Assembly (NCBI GenBank): GCA_964019155.1
Contig: OZ025243.1
Span: forward strand, 41,973,679-42,037,678
DNA: 64,000 bases
Direction of reading: 5' to 3'
Source of the DNA: Osedax fenrisi
Lineage: Eukaryota > Annelida > Polychaeta > Sabellida > Siboglinidae
Part shown: positions 24,786-36,992 of the stretch, piece by piece
Numbering within the stretch: position 1 is the first letter of the stretch
How the letters are laid out: each line of letters starts with the position of its first letter
The notes under the pieces: model-generated
Told to the model about the DNA's origin: nothing
Seen by the model: only the letters and a program-made list of their open reading frames with translations
Databases searched by the model: none
Program-made: the position numbers and the translations under genes

Positions 24786-25065
24786 TAGAAAATTTGACAA
24801 CACTAGTAATTAGATACAATTCGAAGGTTTTAAATAGTATTATTTGTATTAAATTAAGTATTCGAAGTTTTCTAATAGTTAAATTATTCATTTTAAAGGT
24901 TAAAATAGTAAATAAATACACTTAGAAGGTTTCAAATAGTAAATATATTTAATAATTAAAAATAATATTAATTATTTATTTTGACAAATATATATAATAA
25001 TAGAATGTAATATAATTAAAAATGGTTATGAATTTTGATTAATGATCAATGAATATCAATAAGTA

Positions 25066-25243
25066 TAATTTCTCTTGACATAATTGTGAACGTTTTTTTG
25101 TTAAAATATTTGGAGCCATAGAAAATATTCTTTCTGCAGGAACAGATGATGACTGCCCAGTTGAATATTTTTTGCAATCTTGGAAAGAATTGGAAATTCC
25201 TTATCGTGGTCAGACCACCACATTAATGGACAATCATTCCGGT
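25066..25243 (-). pseudogene. hAT transposase dimerisation-domain remnant
   Basis: The minus strand reads CPLMWWSDHDKEFPILSKIA, then after a one-base shift SVPAERIFSMAPNILTKKRS. This corresponds to the hAT C-terminal block P..WW......P.L...A, .SV.SER.FS.AG.I...KR..L. The rest of the transposase is gone. Confidence 0.85.
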
Positions 25244-25650
25244 CAATTCTCGGTTTATACAGATATAATTTCAGTTCATCTATTTCATTATAAAATAGAG
25301 ATAAGTTTCTATTATTTTAAATAAAATATTGAATTAGGATATGATATTTAATAAATTATCGATAAGTAAAATCATTTATAGTTATTTAAATTATATTTAA
25401 TAAATAATCTAGTAATGATATTATATGTTTCTATTATTTTAAATTATAATAAAAATGATATTTATTAATAATAATAAAGATACGTTTCCATTATTATAAA
25501 TGAAATAATGAATTATATGATAGTTAAAAAGGTTAAAACGGAAGTAAATAGCCTATGGTAAATAGGGTAAATAGTATTAAATTATTTGTTTATTGTTTAA
25601 TAAAATATATGCATGCCTTTTACCGTTTTTTTTTAATAGTTAAATTTTGA

Positions 25651-25765
25651 TATTCGATATTTTCGAATAATTAGATTTAGGTATTCGATATTTTCGAATA
25701 ATTAGATTTAGGTATTCGACATTTTCGAATAATTAGATTTTGGTATTCGACATTTTCAAATATCT
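25651..25765. repeat. 31-bp tandem repeat, four copies
   Basis: TATTCGA starts at 25651, 25682, 25713 and 25744, each followed by TTTTCGAATAATTAGATTT. It is the right-hand array of the hAT element. Confidence 0.9.
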
Positions 25766-25845
25766 GTCAAATTCGAAAATTTACTATTTGAAAGAATCGA
25801 ATATTCGATTTAATATTCTAAACCGTTTCCAACACTAATATCCAG

Positions 25846-27152
25846 CCACTGATAAACTATCAAAGTTTCATAAAATAATTTGAAAAAAGGCATCTCAAAT
25901 ATAATATTTCTACTTTTACCCATGAACATTACATGCGCTTTGTTTCAACTTTGCTCAAAGCATTTTTTATTGTAATATATTGAAAATTAATTCACATTTT
26001 TTTTTAATTTTAAATTTGTTCACTATTAAAATCATGTAAATTAAAACAATTACCGAAAACCTCTAAAATTATAATTACGATTATTTTTCGTTCTCCGGTG
26101 GAAAATATTCTCTTCTAATATAAATCTAATATATATATTTCTATCGAATGAATCAAAAAAAATGTCTTAACAAATTTACGATAAATCACCACTGAAAATA
26201 AGTCGAACAAATCTTTAAAATTGTTATAAAAAATTCTTCATTTTTTTTTGCATTTTAGTGTTTTATAATGTTCATATAATAAGTCTAATAATAATGATAT
26301 ATCGGGGTAGGTGTTTTATTGATTTATTTTGCAATAAAGGCTATTTTACTTCAATCTTAGGAATATCCTTTACATTCTAGGAATATCCTTTACGTTCCAT
26401 GAAATTTCTAGAATAACTTTTTTTTAAATAATTGTTCAATATTTTCTGTTTAAATACAATAATATATATATATTGGTGAATTTTCATAAAGAAAAAAAAA
26501 TCACGAGTATTGTTTTAGTAAAATACTTTTTTCTGTTTATTTAATTTGAGCCTATAGTGTAATTGTAAAGTTGAGCCTATATATTAATGGATATATAGAA
26601 TACAACAGTTTGATGACATATCGAGAAACCTTATACTTAATTAAAAGTGTTGTAATTTTGTAAGAGTGTTCATACATTTATATATTTTATACATATTCAC
26701 TGAGTTATAGTAATCTGATAATAAACACCCTTGAATAACCCTTCAATGTACCCAACGTACATTGTACGTTGAGTCAAAGTTGGTGGTTTACTTATATGAT
26801 CTCAATTGATTAAATTCTATTATCGTCAAAATAACAATTGATATTTAAATACCATGTGGTCATGCAATACCTTGGACAAAATTACAAAATAATAATCAAT
26901 ATAATATCATATCAATGTAATAATAAAATACTAAAATTTTTTAATATTCTTATATATAAATATAATAATATTAGAGTATCATATATGCAATAATAGGCAT
27001 CGATCCTTTTTTCTGAATTGGCGATCATTATCCTCTCTTTCTTATCTGATCCCGTTCCCGATCGGATCACCGATAAATCATCGCGATCCTGCTCATGATC
27101 TCGACCCCATATAATAATGGTTATTAATATTATATATTAAATATATCATATA
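25846..27152. other. AT-rich stretch without gene
   Basis: Contains a hairpin CAACGTACATTGTACGTTG (26753-26771) and a GATC-rich patch (27000-27110). No coding exon supported. Confidence 0.45.
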
Positions 27153-27160
27153 TCCAAATA

Positions 27161-27410
27161 GCTGAATACTGACATCGGCCCACAATAAGTCACGTGTCAA
27201 ACCGAAATTTCAAATAAACATTTCGCGGCTGGCGTTATATTTCTTAGTAAATTATTCACCTAGTAGTGAATTCGTGTTTTATATATACATACATATCATA
27301 ATACAGTATATTTATATATTAATATGATATTATATAAGCCCTATACGCATTTTTTACTTTAACTCTCGGTTATTCACGTGACATATTGGGGGCCGATGTC
27401 AGTCTAAATC
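27161..27410. mobile_element. 250-bp hAT-type MITE, TSD TCCAAATA
   Basis: The inverted ends share ACTGACATCGGCCC.CAATA and GTCACGTG, over about 42 bp of equal length. TCCAAATA flanks both sides (27153-27160 and 27411-27418). There is no coding capacity. The outer 7 bases are diverged, the inner 29 are nearly perfect. Confidence 0.85.
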
Positions 27411-28290
27411 TCCAAATATTATAAATTACCCTATATAATTATATTACATAAAATTTATATAATATATATAATATATAATATATATATATAATTATTATAA
27501 TAATTATAATAGTATGACAATAATAATCAGTATGGTAATGATAATAGATATTACAATTAAATTAAAATATAACATAATTATGATAATGTTGATAATTATG
27601 ATAATAATGTATTATAATTATCATAATTATCATTATCATATTTTGATAATTATTATGATAATAATTATCATAATTATTATGATAATAATTATTTATTATA
27701 ATTAAAAATTAATTTTCTCTAACATTGACATCTAATACACTTTCCCTCATATATTGAATTAATAACAAAAATGATAACATTAATAGTATAATTTTATAAT
27801 AAAATTACAAACTAATACTAATTTAAAAGTAATAGTATATTTAACATTAACAATAATAATATATAGTGTAAATATTTAAAATATTTGAATTTATAAAAAA
27901 ATAAATAAATAAAGAATATTATATAGATGGCGATACTATTATTATATCGTTAATGTGAAATGTATTTAAAACACTAAATTAAATAAATCTAAATTAAACT
28001 ATTCTAAAATACATTTAATTTCATTTATTTAATCAATATAATAAATTATATATTATATACTATTAATTATACAAAATATATCTATATTTACATATTACAA
28101 TATATATAATTTGTATACAAATATTGACCTGATTATATTCGCTATATCATAAACAAAATAAAATATTTTGAAATTAGTATTAATTCTGGGTATTAATATA
28201 ATAAATATTAATCTAGATTTATAAAAGCTTTTATAAATAATATTTAATAGTATATTATATTAATATTATATTATAATTATAATAGTTAGA
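27411..28290. other. AT-rich low-complexity stretch
   Basis: ATAATTATGATAAT-type runs (27500-27700) dominate; the 63-codon open frame there is of that origin. Confidence 0.5.
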
Positions 28291-28380
28291 AATACCCCTA
28301 GAAGAGTTTAAAATTAACAAAAACAAATTAAACTTTAAATATCCTGGAGTTATTCTGGACGGTAGATCTTAAGATAAATA
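28291..28380 (+). pseudogene. Possible LINE reverse transcriptase remnant
   Basis: Reads PLEEFKINKNKLNFKYPGVI and then LDGRS followed by a stop. FKY.GV.LD resembles the FKYLGV.LD block after the catalytic domain of many LINEs. Too short for certainty. Confidence 0.3.
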
Positions 28381-28498
28381 AATTTATTTAACTATATAAT
28401 AAAAATAAATGATCTGGCATATAGAATTGTATAATATATAACACTATAAAAAATTAAATGATATTACCTATAGCCAATATAATATAGGACAATATTAG

Positions 28499-28952
28499 CA
28501 AAGATTTTCCGAAGGAAAGATATAACACTTACGCGAAATCGTGTAATTCGAATTTGTATACAAAATACCCTGGTGCCACCTATAACGGGTTACTTTTAGG
28601 AACTATGCGTTGTTTATAATGTAAATTCGTATTTAATTATACACTTTTAAAATGTTAAATAATATGCTTTAAATTAATATTTATATGATGAAAACTAAGT
28701 GTTCCTTACTAATATATATCAAACAAATATGATATGTATGTTTTAAATGCTATAAGTATATATTTAGTGAGTAAAAGCTAATTTATATTGCATGTAATTT
28801 AATAGAGCAATGAAAACATTGTTGTATGCAAACAGAGCCGAACCTAAATCTATTTCAGTGATTTCGATAGTACTGCTAGCAGCGGTTGGGGCTATTACTA
28901 AATTACGTTACATGCATAGGGAGTGTTATATCTTTGCTTCGCAAAATCTTTG
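28499..28952. mobile_element. MITE with 7-bp target duplication, copy 2
   Basis: Nearly identical to the 5741 copy except for a deletion of about 14 bp around GGCGCTATAG. ATATTAG flanks it exactly at 28492-28498 and 28953-28959, confirming both ends and the 7-bp duplication length. Confidence 0.9.
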
Positions 28953-28959
28953 ATATTAG

Positions 28960-29689
28960 GTTGTTTTTTTGATCAACTACTGGTCGATAAACTTGTATGC
29001 ACTGCATCAAAAAACCGAACTGGTCGTACAGCACAACTACTACCACTAATTATAAAAATGATTATAAATATTTACAGTTTACCAAATACAAATAGGTACA
29101 ATACAAATCTATGGTTATATTATACAAGGAACAATACTATTATAAATACTAGATTAAAAGCTATGATATGTATAATAGAACAAATGTTTGAGCCATAGAG
29201 CTAGAGAGAAAGTTTCTCTCTAGTTCTGTGGTTTGAGCGTATACAAATATATATGTTGTTGTGACCCGGGTTGTGACAATCCATTGGTGACAATACATTG
29301 TTCTTTTATTATTATTGTATTATTATTAACTCCTCCATTAACTTTCCCCAATAGGTCTATACATAGACATTAGTTTGAAGGTATCACCAAAGCCCGGGTC
29401 TTTGGTATCACTATATATCTATGGGTCTAGGATATCATAGATCTATCATTCGAATGCCCAGCTTATAATAATAGCCTCATAATAGCAACATAATATCATA
29501 TTTAATAGCCTCAAATGTTTATATTGTGATCATATACTGATATTCTAGCTATTCTAATAGCAACACGGTAGCATAATATATTTTTTAAATTAATAGCAGC
29601 ATAATAATAGCATAATTTGTTAACTTTTAATGGACACACGTTTTGTCCCGTTTTTCCCTGGTTTTGTCATTAATACTATTATAATATTC

Positions 29690-29728
<39 letters not shown>

Positions 29729-30005
29729 CATATTGTATCGTTAATGTAAAGGGAAATATATTCTATACAAACATGTTATAACATGTATACAAAGGAAAAA
29801 TCTACAAGTAGGTTTCTATTTACAAGTAAATGCATAGCTTTTAATTAGACCTATTGTCTTCCCCCTCGCCTGAAATTCCATTGCAATTGTAACTTTTCAC
29901 CGAACCGTAACAAACAAACGATTCTATATCTGCTATAGTAAATATGTTACCTATATCTGCTAGTAAGATTACCTTTAGGTGGAAGACGTGTTAATTGTAC
30001 CTTGG
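28960..30005. other. No confident gene
   Basis: A frame running to 29198 (ASKNRTGRTAQLLPL...) matches nothing I recognise. A hairpin GAGAGAAAGTTTCTCTC occurs at 29203-29219, and a (TA)n run at 29692-29723. Confidence 0.4.
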
Positions 30006-30013
30006 TTACCACT

Positions 30014-32703
30014 AGGGGCGTCACATAATGGGGGGATGGGGGGGACATGTCCCCCCCACTTTTAAAACTGGGGGGGATATCATATCAAAAGCCCCCCCAC
30101 TTTTAGGCCACCAAAAAAAATTAATATAATAATATATTACTATATAGATTTTCTTCATATTGTTTATTATCCTTATATATATACTGTATATAGTCTATAA
30201 TCCATTATTTAATTATTAAATTAACTATACAAAAATAATTATTTTATGACTTTATTATAGAAATAAAGTAATAATATTATTGTTTTTTGTATAGTAAATT
30301 TAATAATTGGAAAACTATTGTTTATTCAATTATAATATGTGTAAATTTATGTAAAATATAGTTTAATTGAATACATTTCAATAAAATGATTCCATAATGT
30401 AATTAAAGAGTTAGAGTGAGTGAACAAGAAAATCAGGAAAAAGCCGAAATATCATCGGATGAGGATAATCCAATTCATGAAATTATTGAAGATGAAGTTA
30501 TTGACATTAATTCAGGTGTATCTGCAATAGCAAAGTCGATATCAAATTGTATAGTAGGTTGTATATACCTACTTGACACAATTATTGACATAAGCAATGC
30601 TAATCATCCTAATCAAAAATATTCCAATAACAATACATGGTACAAGGAAATTGAATTTTCAGACCAAATGGTTAAAATTATTGCCATGGCTTAATTGGGA
30701 CATTTCAATTAAGAAAATGACTTGTTATCTGTGTTCTAATTTAAAGTAAAATCAACGGAATAAATTTAAATGCACTGGTTTGGCATATATAAGTAAAGGT
30801 TATCTAAATTGGAAAAAAGCAATATCTCGTTTTTAAGATCACTCAAGTCTGCATTACATAGCCATGCTATGGAAGTATGCCATATTAAAGCTATAACTCC
30901 ATTGTTATATAATCAATAAGATGCACAATTGAAGAAAAATAATATAGCTTTAAAACATGTTTTAACATCCATTACATTTTTAGTATCTCAAAATATTGCT
31001 TTACAGATGGTAATTTTAGAGAGTTAATAGCATTAATATGCAATGATATTCCTGAGCTCAAAGCATGGTTTAATACAGAACATCGAAAATCTATAATTTC
31101 CACCACAATACAGAATTAAATTATAGCAATATATGCTTATAATATTAAAAAGAATATATTAAAAATATACATGGACCCTATAGCGTTATGTGAGATGGTA
31201 CGCAAGATATTTCTGGTCAATAACAAGAAGTTATTTGTATTAGATACGTAAATGAAAAATATAATGCAAATGAATTATTAATCTGTAAGTTGTATTCAAC
31301 TAATTAATATAACTATATATAATAATATAATTTATTTATATTTATATATATATATATATATTTATATTAATTCTATTAAATAATAATATATTGGGGCATC
31401 TAATATGTCCGGAAAATATAAAGGTATTAAAACATTATTACAAAAACAACAGACTTTAACATATTATACACATTGTGGGGCCCATCGTGGAAATCTGATA
31501 ACTCAGGCTGTTGGAACATCAGTGGCTATTAAAGATGAATTAACATTAATAAATGAAATTGGACTTCTTTTCAGTGGTACAATTAAATTCAGACACATAC
31601 ACTCTCAAAATTCAAATGAAAAAATAAGACCACTTTGTCCAACAAGATTGACTATAAGAAAATATGCTATTTTCAAAGTTCTAAATAAATATAACGATAT
31701 AATCAAATCTTTAGAAGAATTTGACATATTCAGTATAATATAAAGAGTTGTTAAATGTTATATGAATGTAAATATGAATCTTGAAAATACTTATAAGATT
31801 ACAGAAATTTGTTGAGCGGAATTGAAAAGTCAGAGAGATGGTTGATAAACTTAATAGAATAAAAGTAAAAATACAATGCCTGGACATCGAACCACTTGCA
31901 ATAAAGAGAAAAGGGAAAATTCCTGAAAGGTCTATAGGTGTATACTTAATGTATTTATTAATAATATATTTATAATTTTATATTTAGATATGAAACTATA
32001 GGAAATGCATATAGTTTATAAACCTATCTAAGGTTAAGGTTAATTTATATATATATAGGATATTAATATTATAAATATATAAATATTATATATATGTAAA
32101 TATATACTAATACAAAATTATATATATATATATATATAACTATAGGTACCTAGTTACTAATATAATATTATATAGTATATCATACCTATATATATATTAT
32201 ATTATATTATAATACAATTATATATAATAAATTAAATTGATATTTATTACTGATATTATTTTAGATTGAAAAATATCCAGAACTTGATAATGTTGAGCTG
32301 TTTTAGGAAAAATCAATATTCCAAAGAAATAACTTTACTAATATAAGTGAATTTATCGATTATTTTAATCGTTATGATAATTAAAAATGATTTTTTCCTA
32401 ATATTATTAAACTTATTCGTATTCTTATATGCAAACCAGTTAGTTCAGTAACATGTGAACGTTTGTTTAACGGTCTAAGAAGATTGAAGACTTGGCAGAG
32501 AAATTCAATGTCTAACGAACGACAAAATAATCTACTGTTATGTCATGTTCACAAAGAACTATTGAATGAAGTTGATGATGATAGTGTAATGCGTCAATTT
32601 AGTATGCAATCCGAATGTAGAAGATCCATGTTTAAATAGATAATTTCATACATTTTATTTGAAAATATCCCCCCACTTTTTTTGACCCTGTGACGCCCCT
32701 ATA
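30014..32703 (+). mobile_element. hAT element of the ZMYM/TTF-type group, decayed
   Basis: The left end TAGGGGCGTCACA and the right end TGTGACGCCCCTA are perfect inverted repeats of 13 bp. Runs of G and C follow inside (GGGGGGGACATGTCCCCCCC, itself a palindrome). The transposase reads left to right in pieces between 30416 and 32639. No duplication touches the inverted repeats directly, but GTTACCAC abuts the left end (30006-30013) and recurs at 32736-32743, 33 bp beyond the right end. Confidence 0.88.
30416..32639 (+). pseudogene. hAT transposase, TTF zinc finger/ZMYM1-like, broken
   Basis: An acidic N-terminus (SEQENQEKAEISSDEDNP) is followed, through frameshifts at 30690-31000, by a TTF-type finger region (CYLCSNLK, GYLNWKKAISRF). 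The central block at 31405-31743 is intact: NMSGKYKG-type start (MSGKYKGIKTLLQ), then THCGAHRGNLI and IRPLCPTRLTIRK, matching the family's SGKY.G...., HC.AH.LNL and LCPTRWT.R blocks. The C-terminal dimerisation block at 32400-32639 reads ICKPVSSVTCERLFNGLRRL and then KTWQRNSMSNERQNN to a stop. Several in-frame stops and AT-rich insertions separate the parts, so it is non-functional. Confidence 0.88.
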
Positions 32704-32709
32704 GGGGCG

Positions 32710-33510
32710 TATAGTTAGACTATAGTTATACTATAGTTACCACGCCCATTATGACCTAATCAATGTTGAACATACCTATGGTCACTTTGTAGAACTATCT
32801 ATAGATATAGAATAGAATAATTAAAATATATTTTAATTATCCACTACACCTCGTGCATGCATAAACGTACACACATACACACATACGCACATACATACAT
32901 GCCCACGCATACATTATTTATTACATAATCAATAGTTGGTGGTTCTAATTCCATACAACGAGGTATCACCTAACAATAGATGGATTGTCCACTCGGCTTA
33001 CCCGTATCAACGGTGCTACTCAGCAGGGGTGTATAGTAAACGTTGTGTATAATACGCGTCGTTGATATTAGGCAAGATACCCACATATATATGTGTGTAT
33101 ATATATATGTGTGTGTGTATATGTGTGTATATATGTGTGTGTGTATTATTTAAGTATTAGCACAGTTGTGAGAATATCTATTTAACTATTCAAAGTCCGA
33201 GATATACTATACGTGAGAGTTCGAGAGAGTGCGAGATAATGTGAGAGATTGCGAGAGAATGCGAAAGAGTACGAGAATGCGTGGTAGCAGGGTAAAGGGT
33301 AAACACTGCCCTAGATTGAAATATATTGATGTGCAATCAAGCGAAACGATACCCACATATATGTGTATACAACTGTGAACAACTGTAAACGTTCGAATTG
33401 AAATATACGTTTACTATACAATGAGAGTGTTGTTAGCATTCGTTTAATGTCGTAATTGTTAATGAATATGACTCATTGTGTTATTCGTAATGGTGACTCA
33501 TTATGTATAT

Positions 33511-33549
<39 letters not shown>

Positions 33550-33655
33550 CCAGTATATATGTGTATGGATATGTATGGTGGAGTATGTGAGTACACATAT
33601 ATGTGTACTTTGTGTGTTATCTTATGTAATATACAATGTAATTTAAATTAAATAT
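32710..33655. other. No confident gene; TG-rich microsatellites
   Basis: Contains CACATACA runs (32868-32915), a TATGTGTG tract (33085-33148), GAGAG(T/A)GCGAGA-type short repeats (33205-33275) and a (TA)n run (33507-33545). Confidence 0.5.
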
Positions 33656-33664
33656 TATGTGTAA

Positions 33665-33905
33665 AGGGGTTATCCCACTACAAGTATTTCCGGCAACTTT
33701 CCGGAAATATTTTAACTTCAAAACAATTTTCTATCGAGTTAACTACAATTTTAGTTTGAAACCCCACTTACTTTCCGCCAACTATGAAACATCCTGAAAT
33801 ATAATAACTTTATAGGGGTATCCAATTACAACTTGATAGAAAATGATCTTAAAGTTACAATATTTCTGGCAAGTTGCCGGAAAATCTTGTAGTGGGATAC
33901 CCCCT
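33665..33905. mobile_element. 241-bp PIF/Harbinger-type MITE
   Basis: The inverted ends of about 50 bp begin AGGGG(T/G)TATCCCACTACAAG and contain TTTCCGGCAACTT. TAA flanks both ends (33662-33664 and 33906-33908). A 3-bp TWA-type duplication with GGG-rich termini is typical of PIF/Harbinger. No ORF. Confidence 0.8.
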
Positions 33906-33942
33906 TAATATATCATATATTATATATTCTATTGTATATAGT

Positions 33943-33945
<3 letters not shown>

Positions 33946-34041
<96 letters not shown>
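33946..34041. repeat. (AAT)n microsatellite
   Basis: About 32 uninterrupted units. It produces a poly-isoleucine frame on the minus strand that is not a gene. Confidence 0.97.
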
Positions 34042-34044
34042 GTA

Positions 34045-35479
34045 ATATAATTGTTTATTGACCCAAGAAAACTATAGACATTTATAGGCGTCATAATAGT
34101 ACATACAAATATACACATAACAATACAGTAATAAAGTATACGATTCACAACTCGACTAATACTCCGCTCCACCCTCAATACAATATGTTACCATGTACGA
34201 TGCATACCCACCATTATAGGGGAGAAGAGTACTCGAATACCGACACCATAACAATATATCGCCAACACTTTATTACTTAATTAAATAGTTCGCAATTTTA
34301 TTTGTATATATTAAGTAGGTTATATACATATAATAGCTATTTTTAAATTAAATTAAATTTGTTTAACTCTGAGATAACAGGGGTGTCGATATTATATGCA
34401 CTGTCCCGAATACCATCACATTTACACATATTACTGACATGCTAAATATAGCTACATTTAGGTATACCATATATTATTTAAATTCCAATATCTAATCGGA
34501 TATGAAAGGGCGTTACTTTTAGTTATAACCGTGTTATAACACGCGCAATTAATTTGTATTAAAAAATATAGTGTTATAACCATATATTTATGAATATATA
34601 TAAAACAAAATATTGTTGAAGTAACGAGAGTAACTATTATTACTATCCGAGTGGTGTAGACATACTTGTGACATCGATTGTGGAACAGTGAATGAACGTG
34701 CTAAACGAATAATAGAGCCAGTAATAATATCGATTAGATGGGATAATACGTTGCGGAGGAAATTAAGAGGAATGGGTCAAGTGGAGCATTATACTTGAAA
34801 CAATTTATGGGATGAATGACCACAGAGACACGTTTTACATTACTACACGAATAGTGATCGCGATGGATGCTATCGCGATATAAAGTTCGTTCTTTCTTTC
34901 TATCGATGATCAGATCACATATTCGTTGTATGCGTTGTACAGGTGTATTAATACTGAAGTATACGTATATATTCAATAACCGTGACCTACATTATTCATA
35001 TGAAATGTCACGTGACGTTAAGATGCGATTAGTAAAGCAGTGAATTTTGTTTCGGATTTCCATGTGTTGTTTGTTAGGACACAGTATTTATAACAAAAAT
35101 TTAAATTTTTTTTTTAAAATTAAAATCAATAAATGACAATACTATACTGATACTACTGTATATAATGTTGAAATTTAAATATAACTTAATGTATACATTA
35201 TATTTATTTAAGTTGTGCCACTACACATTGCCGTGTATAAACTAAACTAAGTATGTGGTGTGGGTGTGTGTGTGATATGGACAGATTGTGTATAGATGAC
35301 AGCTATAGACAGATGGACAGTTTACCGTAGTACCTAATATAGTAGGTACTAACCTATAGGTAGTACCTATGCAATGTATCAACTGACTGTCCAGTGGATA
35401 GTGTCCACGACATGTCCCTAATAATGACGCGTTTACTGCACGCATGTTCCATGCTAACCCATTGGTTAATATAAGTATA
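34045..35479. other. No confident gene
   Basis: Several GC-richer islands (34620-34960, 35240-35450) hold open frames of 67-80 codons on the minus strand without recognised motifs or joinable splice sites. Confidence 0.4.
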
Positions 35480-35487
35480 TTAACTAC

Positions 35488-35699
35488 TAGTGATGCAGTA
35501 AATGATGCTCAAATCTAAAGCATAGATGCATTCTCAATCTCGGTTACCTGAAATCTCAACTCGGCTCGGGCACATTTGGTTAGAGTCTCGGCTCTGCTCG
35601 GGCTTGGTTTTTTTCTCCAAAAATGAAAGTATCAGCTCGGTATCAATAGCCAAAAGTATCGGCTCGTTATTACAAATCTCGGCATCATTTACATAACTA
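35488..35699. mobile_element. 212-bp hAT-type MITE
   Basis: The left end is TAGTGATGCAGTAAATGATG, and the right end is its imperfect complement CATCATTTACATAACTA. The flanks TTAACTAC and GTAACTAC agree at 7 of 8 positions. Internal blocks (GGCTCGG, TTTTTCTCC, GGTATCAATA) are shared in reverse with 47996-48176. Confidence 0.7.
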
Positions 35700-35749
35700 G
35701 TAACTACGTTCGGCTATAGTGATATGAATCGATCTGTATTGATCGTGTC

Positions 35750-36992
35750 AGCACTACCAGCACGTATGTGTGTGTGCGTATCAGCATTACCAGCACGTGT
35801 GTGTGTCAGCATTACCAGCACGTGTGTGTCAGCATTACCAGCACGTGTGTGTGTCAGTATTACCAGCACATGTGTGTATGTGTCAGCATTACCAGCACAT
35901 GTGTGTGTATGTGTCAGCATTACCAGCACGTGTGTGTCAGCATTACCAGCACATGTGTGTATGTGTCAGCATTACCAGCACGTGTGTGTGTCAGCATTAC
36001 CAGCACATGTGTGTATGTGTCAGCATTACCAGCACTTGTGTGTGTGTGTCAGTATTACCAGCACGTGTGTGTATGTGTCAGCATTACACGCACTTGTGTA
36101 TGTATGTGTCAGCATTACCAGCACGTGTGTGTGTCAGCATTACCAGCACATGTGTGTATGTGTCAGCATTACCAGCACGTGTGTGTCAGCATTACCAGCA
36201 CGTGTGTGTGTCAGTATTACCAGCACATGTGTGTATGTGTCAGCATTACCAGCACATGTGTGTGTATGTGTCAGCATTACCAGCACGTGTGTGTCAGCAT
36301 TACCAGCACATGTGTGTATGTGTCAGCATTACCAGCACGTGTGTGTGTCAGCATTACCAGCACATGTGTGTATGTGTCAGCATTACCAGCACTTGTGTGT
36401 GTGTGTCAGTATTACCAGCACGTGTGTGTATGTGTCAGCATTACACGCACTTGTGTGTGTATGTGTCAGCATTACCAGCACACGTGTGTGTCAGCATTAC
36501 CAGCACACGTGTGTGTCATCATTACCAGCACGTGTGTGTGTCAGCATTACCAGCACGTGTGTGTCAGCATTACCAGCACATGTGTGTGTGTGTCAGTATT
36601 ACCAGCACATGTGTGTATGTGTCAGCATTACACGCACTTGTGTGTGTATGTGTCAGCATTACCAGCACACGTGTGTGTCAGCATTACCAGCACACGTGTG
36701 TGTCAGCATTACCAGCACACGTGTGTGTCAGCATTACCAGCACGTGTGTGTGTCAGCATTACCAGCACGTGTGTGTATGTGTCAGCATTACCAGCACACG
36801 TGTGTGTCAGCATTACCAGCACACGTGTGTGTCATCATTACCAGCACGTGTGTGTGTCAGCATTACCAGCACACGTGTGTGTCAGCATTACCAGCACACG
36901 TGTGTGTCAGCATTACCAGCACGTGTGTGTGTCAGCATTACCAGCACACGTGTGTGTCAGCATTACCAGCACGTGTGTGTGTCAGCACTATA
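35750..36992. repeat. TCAGCATTACCAGCAC(GTGT)n minisatellite
   Basis: Around 50 copies of TCAGCATTACCAGCAC followed by a variable GTGTGT/ATGTGTGTATGT spacer, making units of about 20-30 bp. The sequence contains no TAA, TAG or TGA on the plus strand, so all three forward frames stay open for over 400 codons. Ends in CAGCACTATAGTGGTATACC, after which unique sequence resumes. Confidence 0.95.

Larger units (their letters stand above)
23379..25837. mobile_element. Decayed hAT element with 8-bp target duplication and internal arrays
   Basis: The ends TAGTGTTGGAAA and TTTCCAACACTA are perfect inverted repeats, and ATATCCAG flanks the element at 23371-23378 and 25838-25845. Terminal TAGTG and an 8-bp duplication are hAT hallmarks. 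A hAT dimerisation-domain remnant lies inside at 25066-25243. Most of the rest consists of tandem arrays: 72 bp x6 (23410-23870), GGACC-type (23955-24120), 83 bp x2 (24273-24455), GATACTGATAC cluster (24580-24780) and 31 bp x4 (25651-25760). Confidence 0.9.

Noticed and set aside
33855..34178. 107-codon minus-strand frame with a long poly-isoleucine run
   Set aside because: Produced by the (AAT)n tract and a MITE end.
34734..34976. 80-codon minus-strand frame in a GC-richer island
   Set aside because: No recognisable motif and no splice sites that join it to anything.
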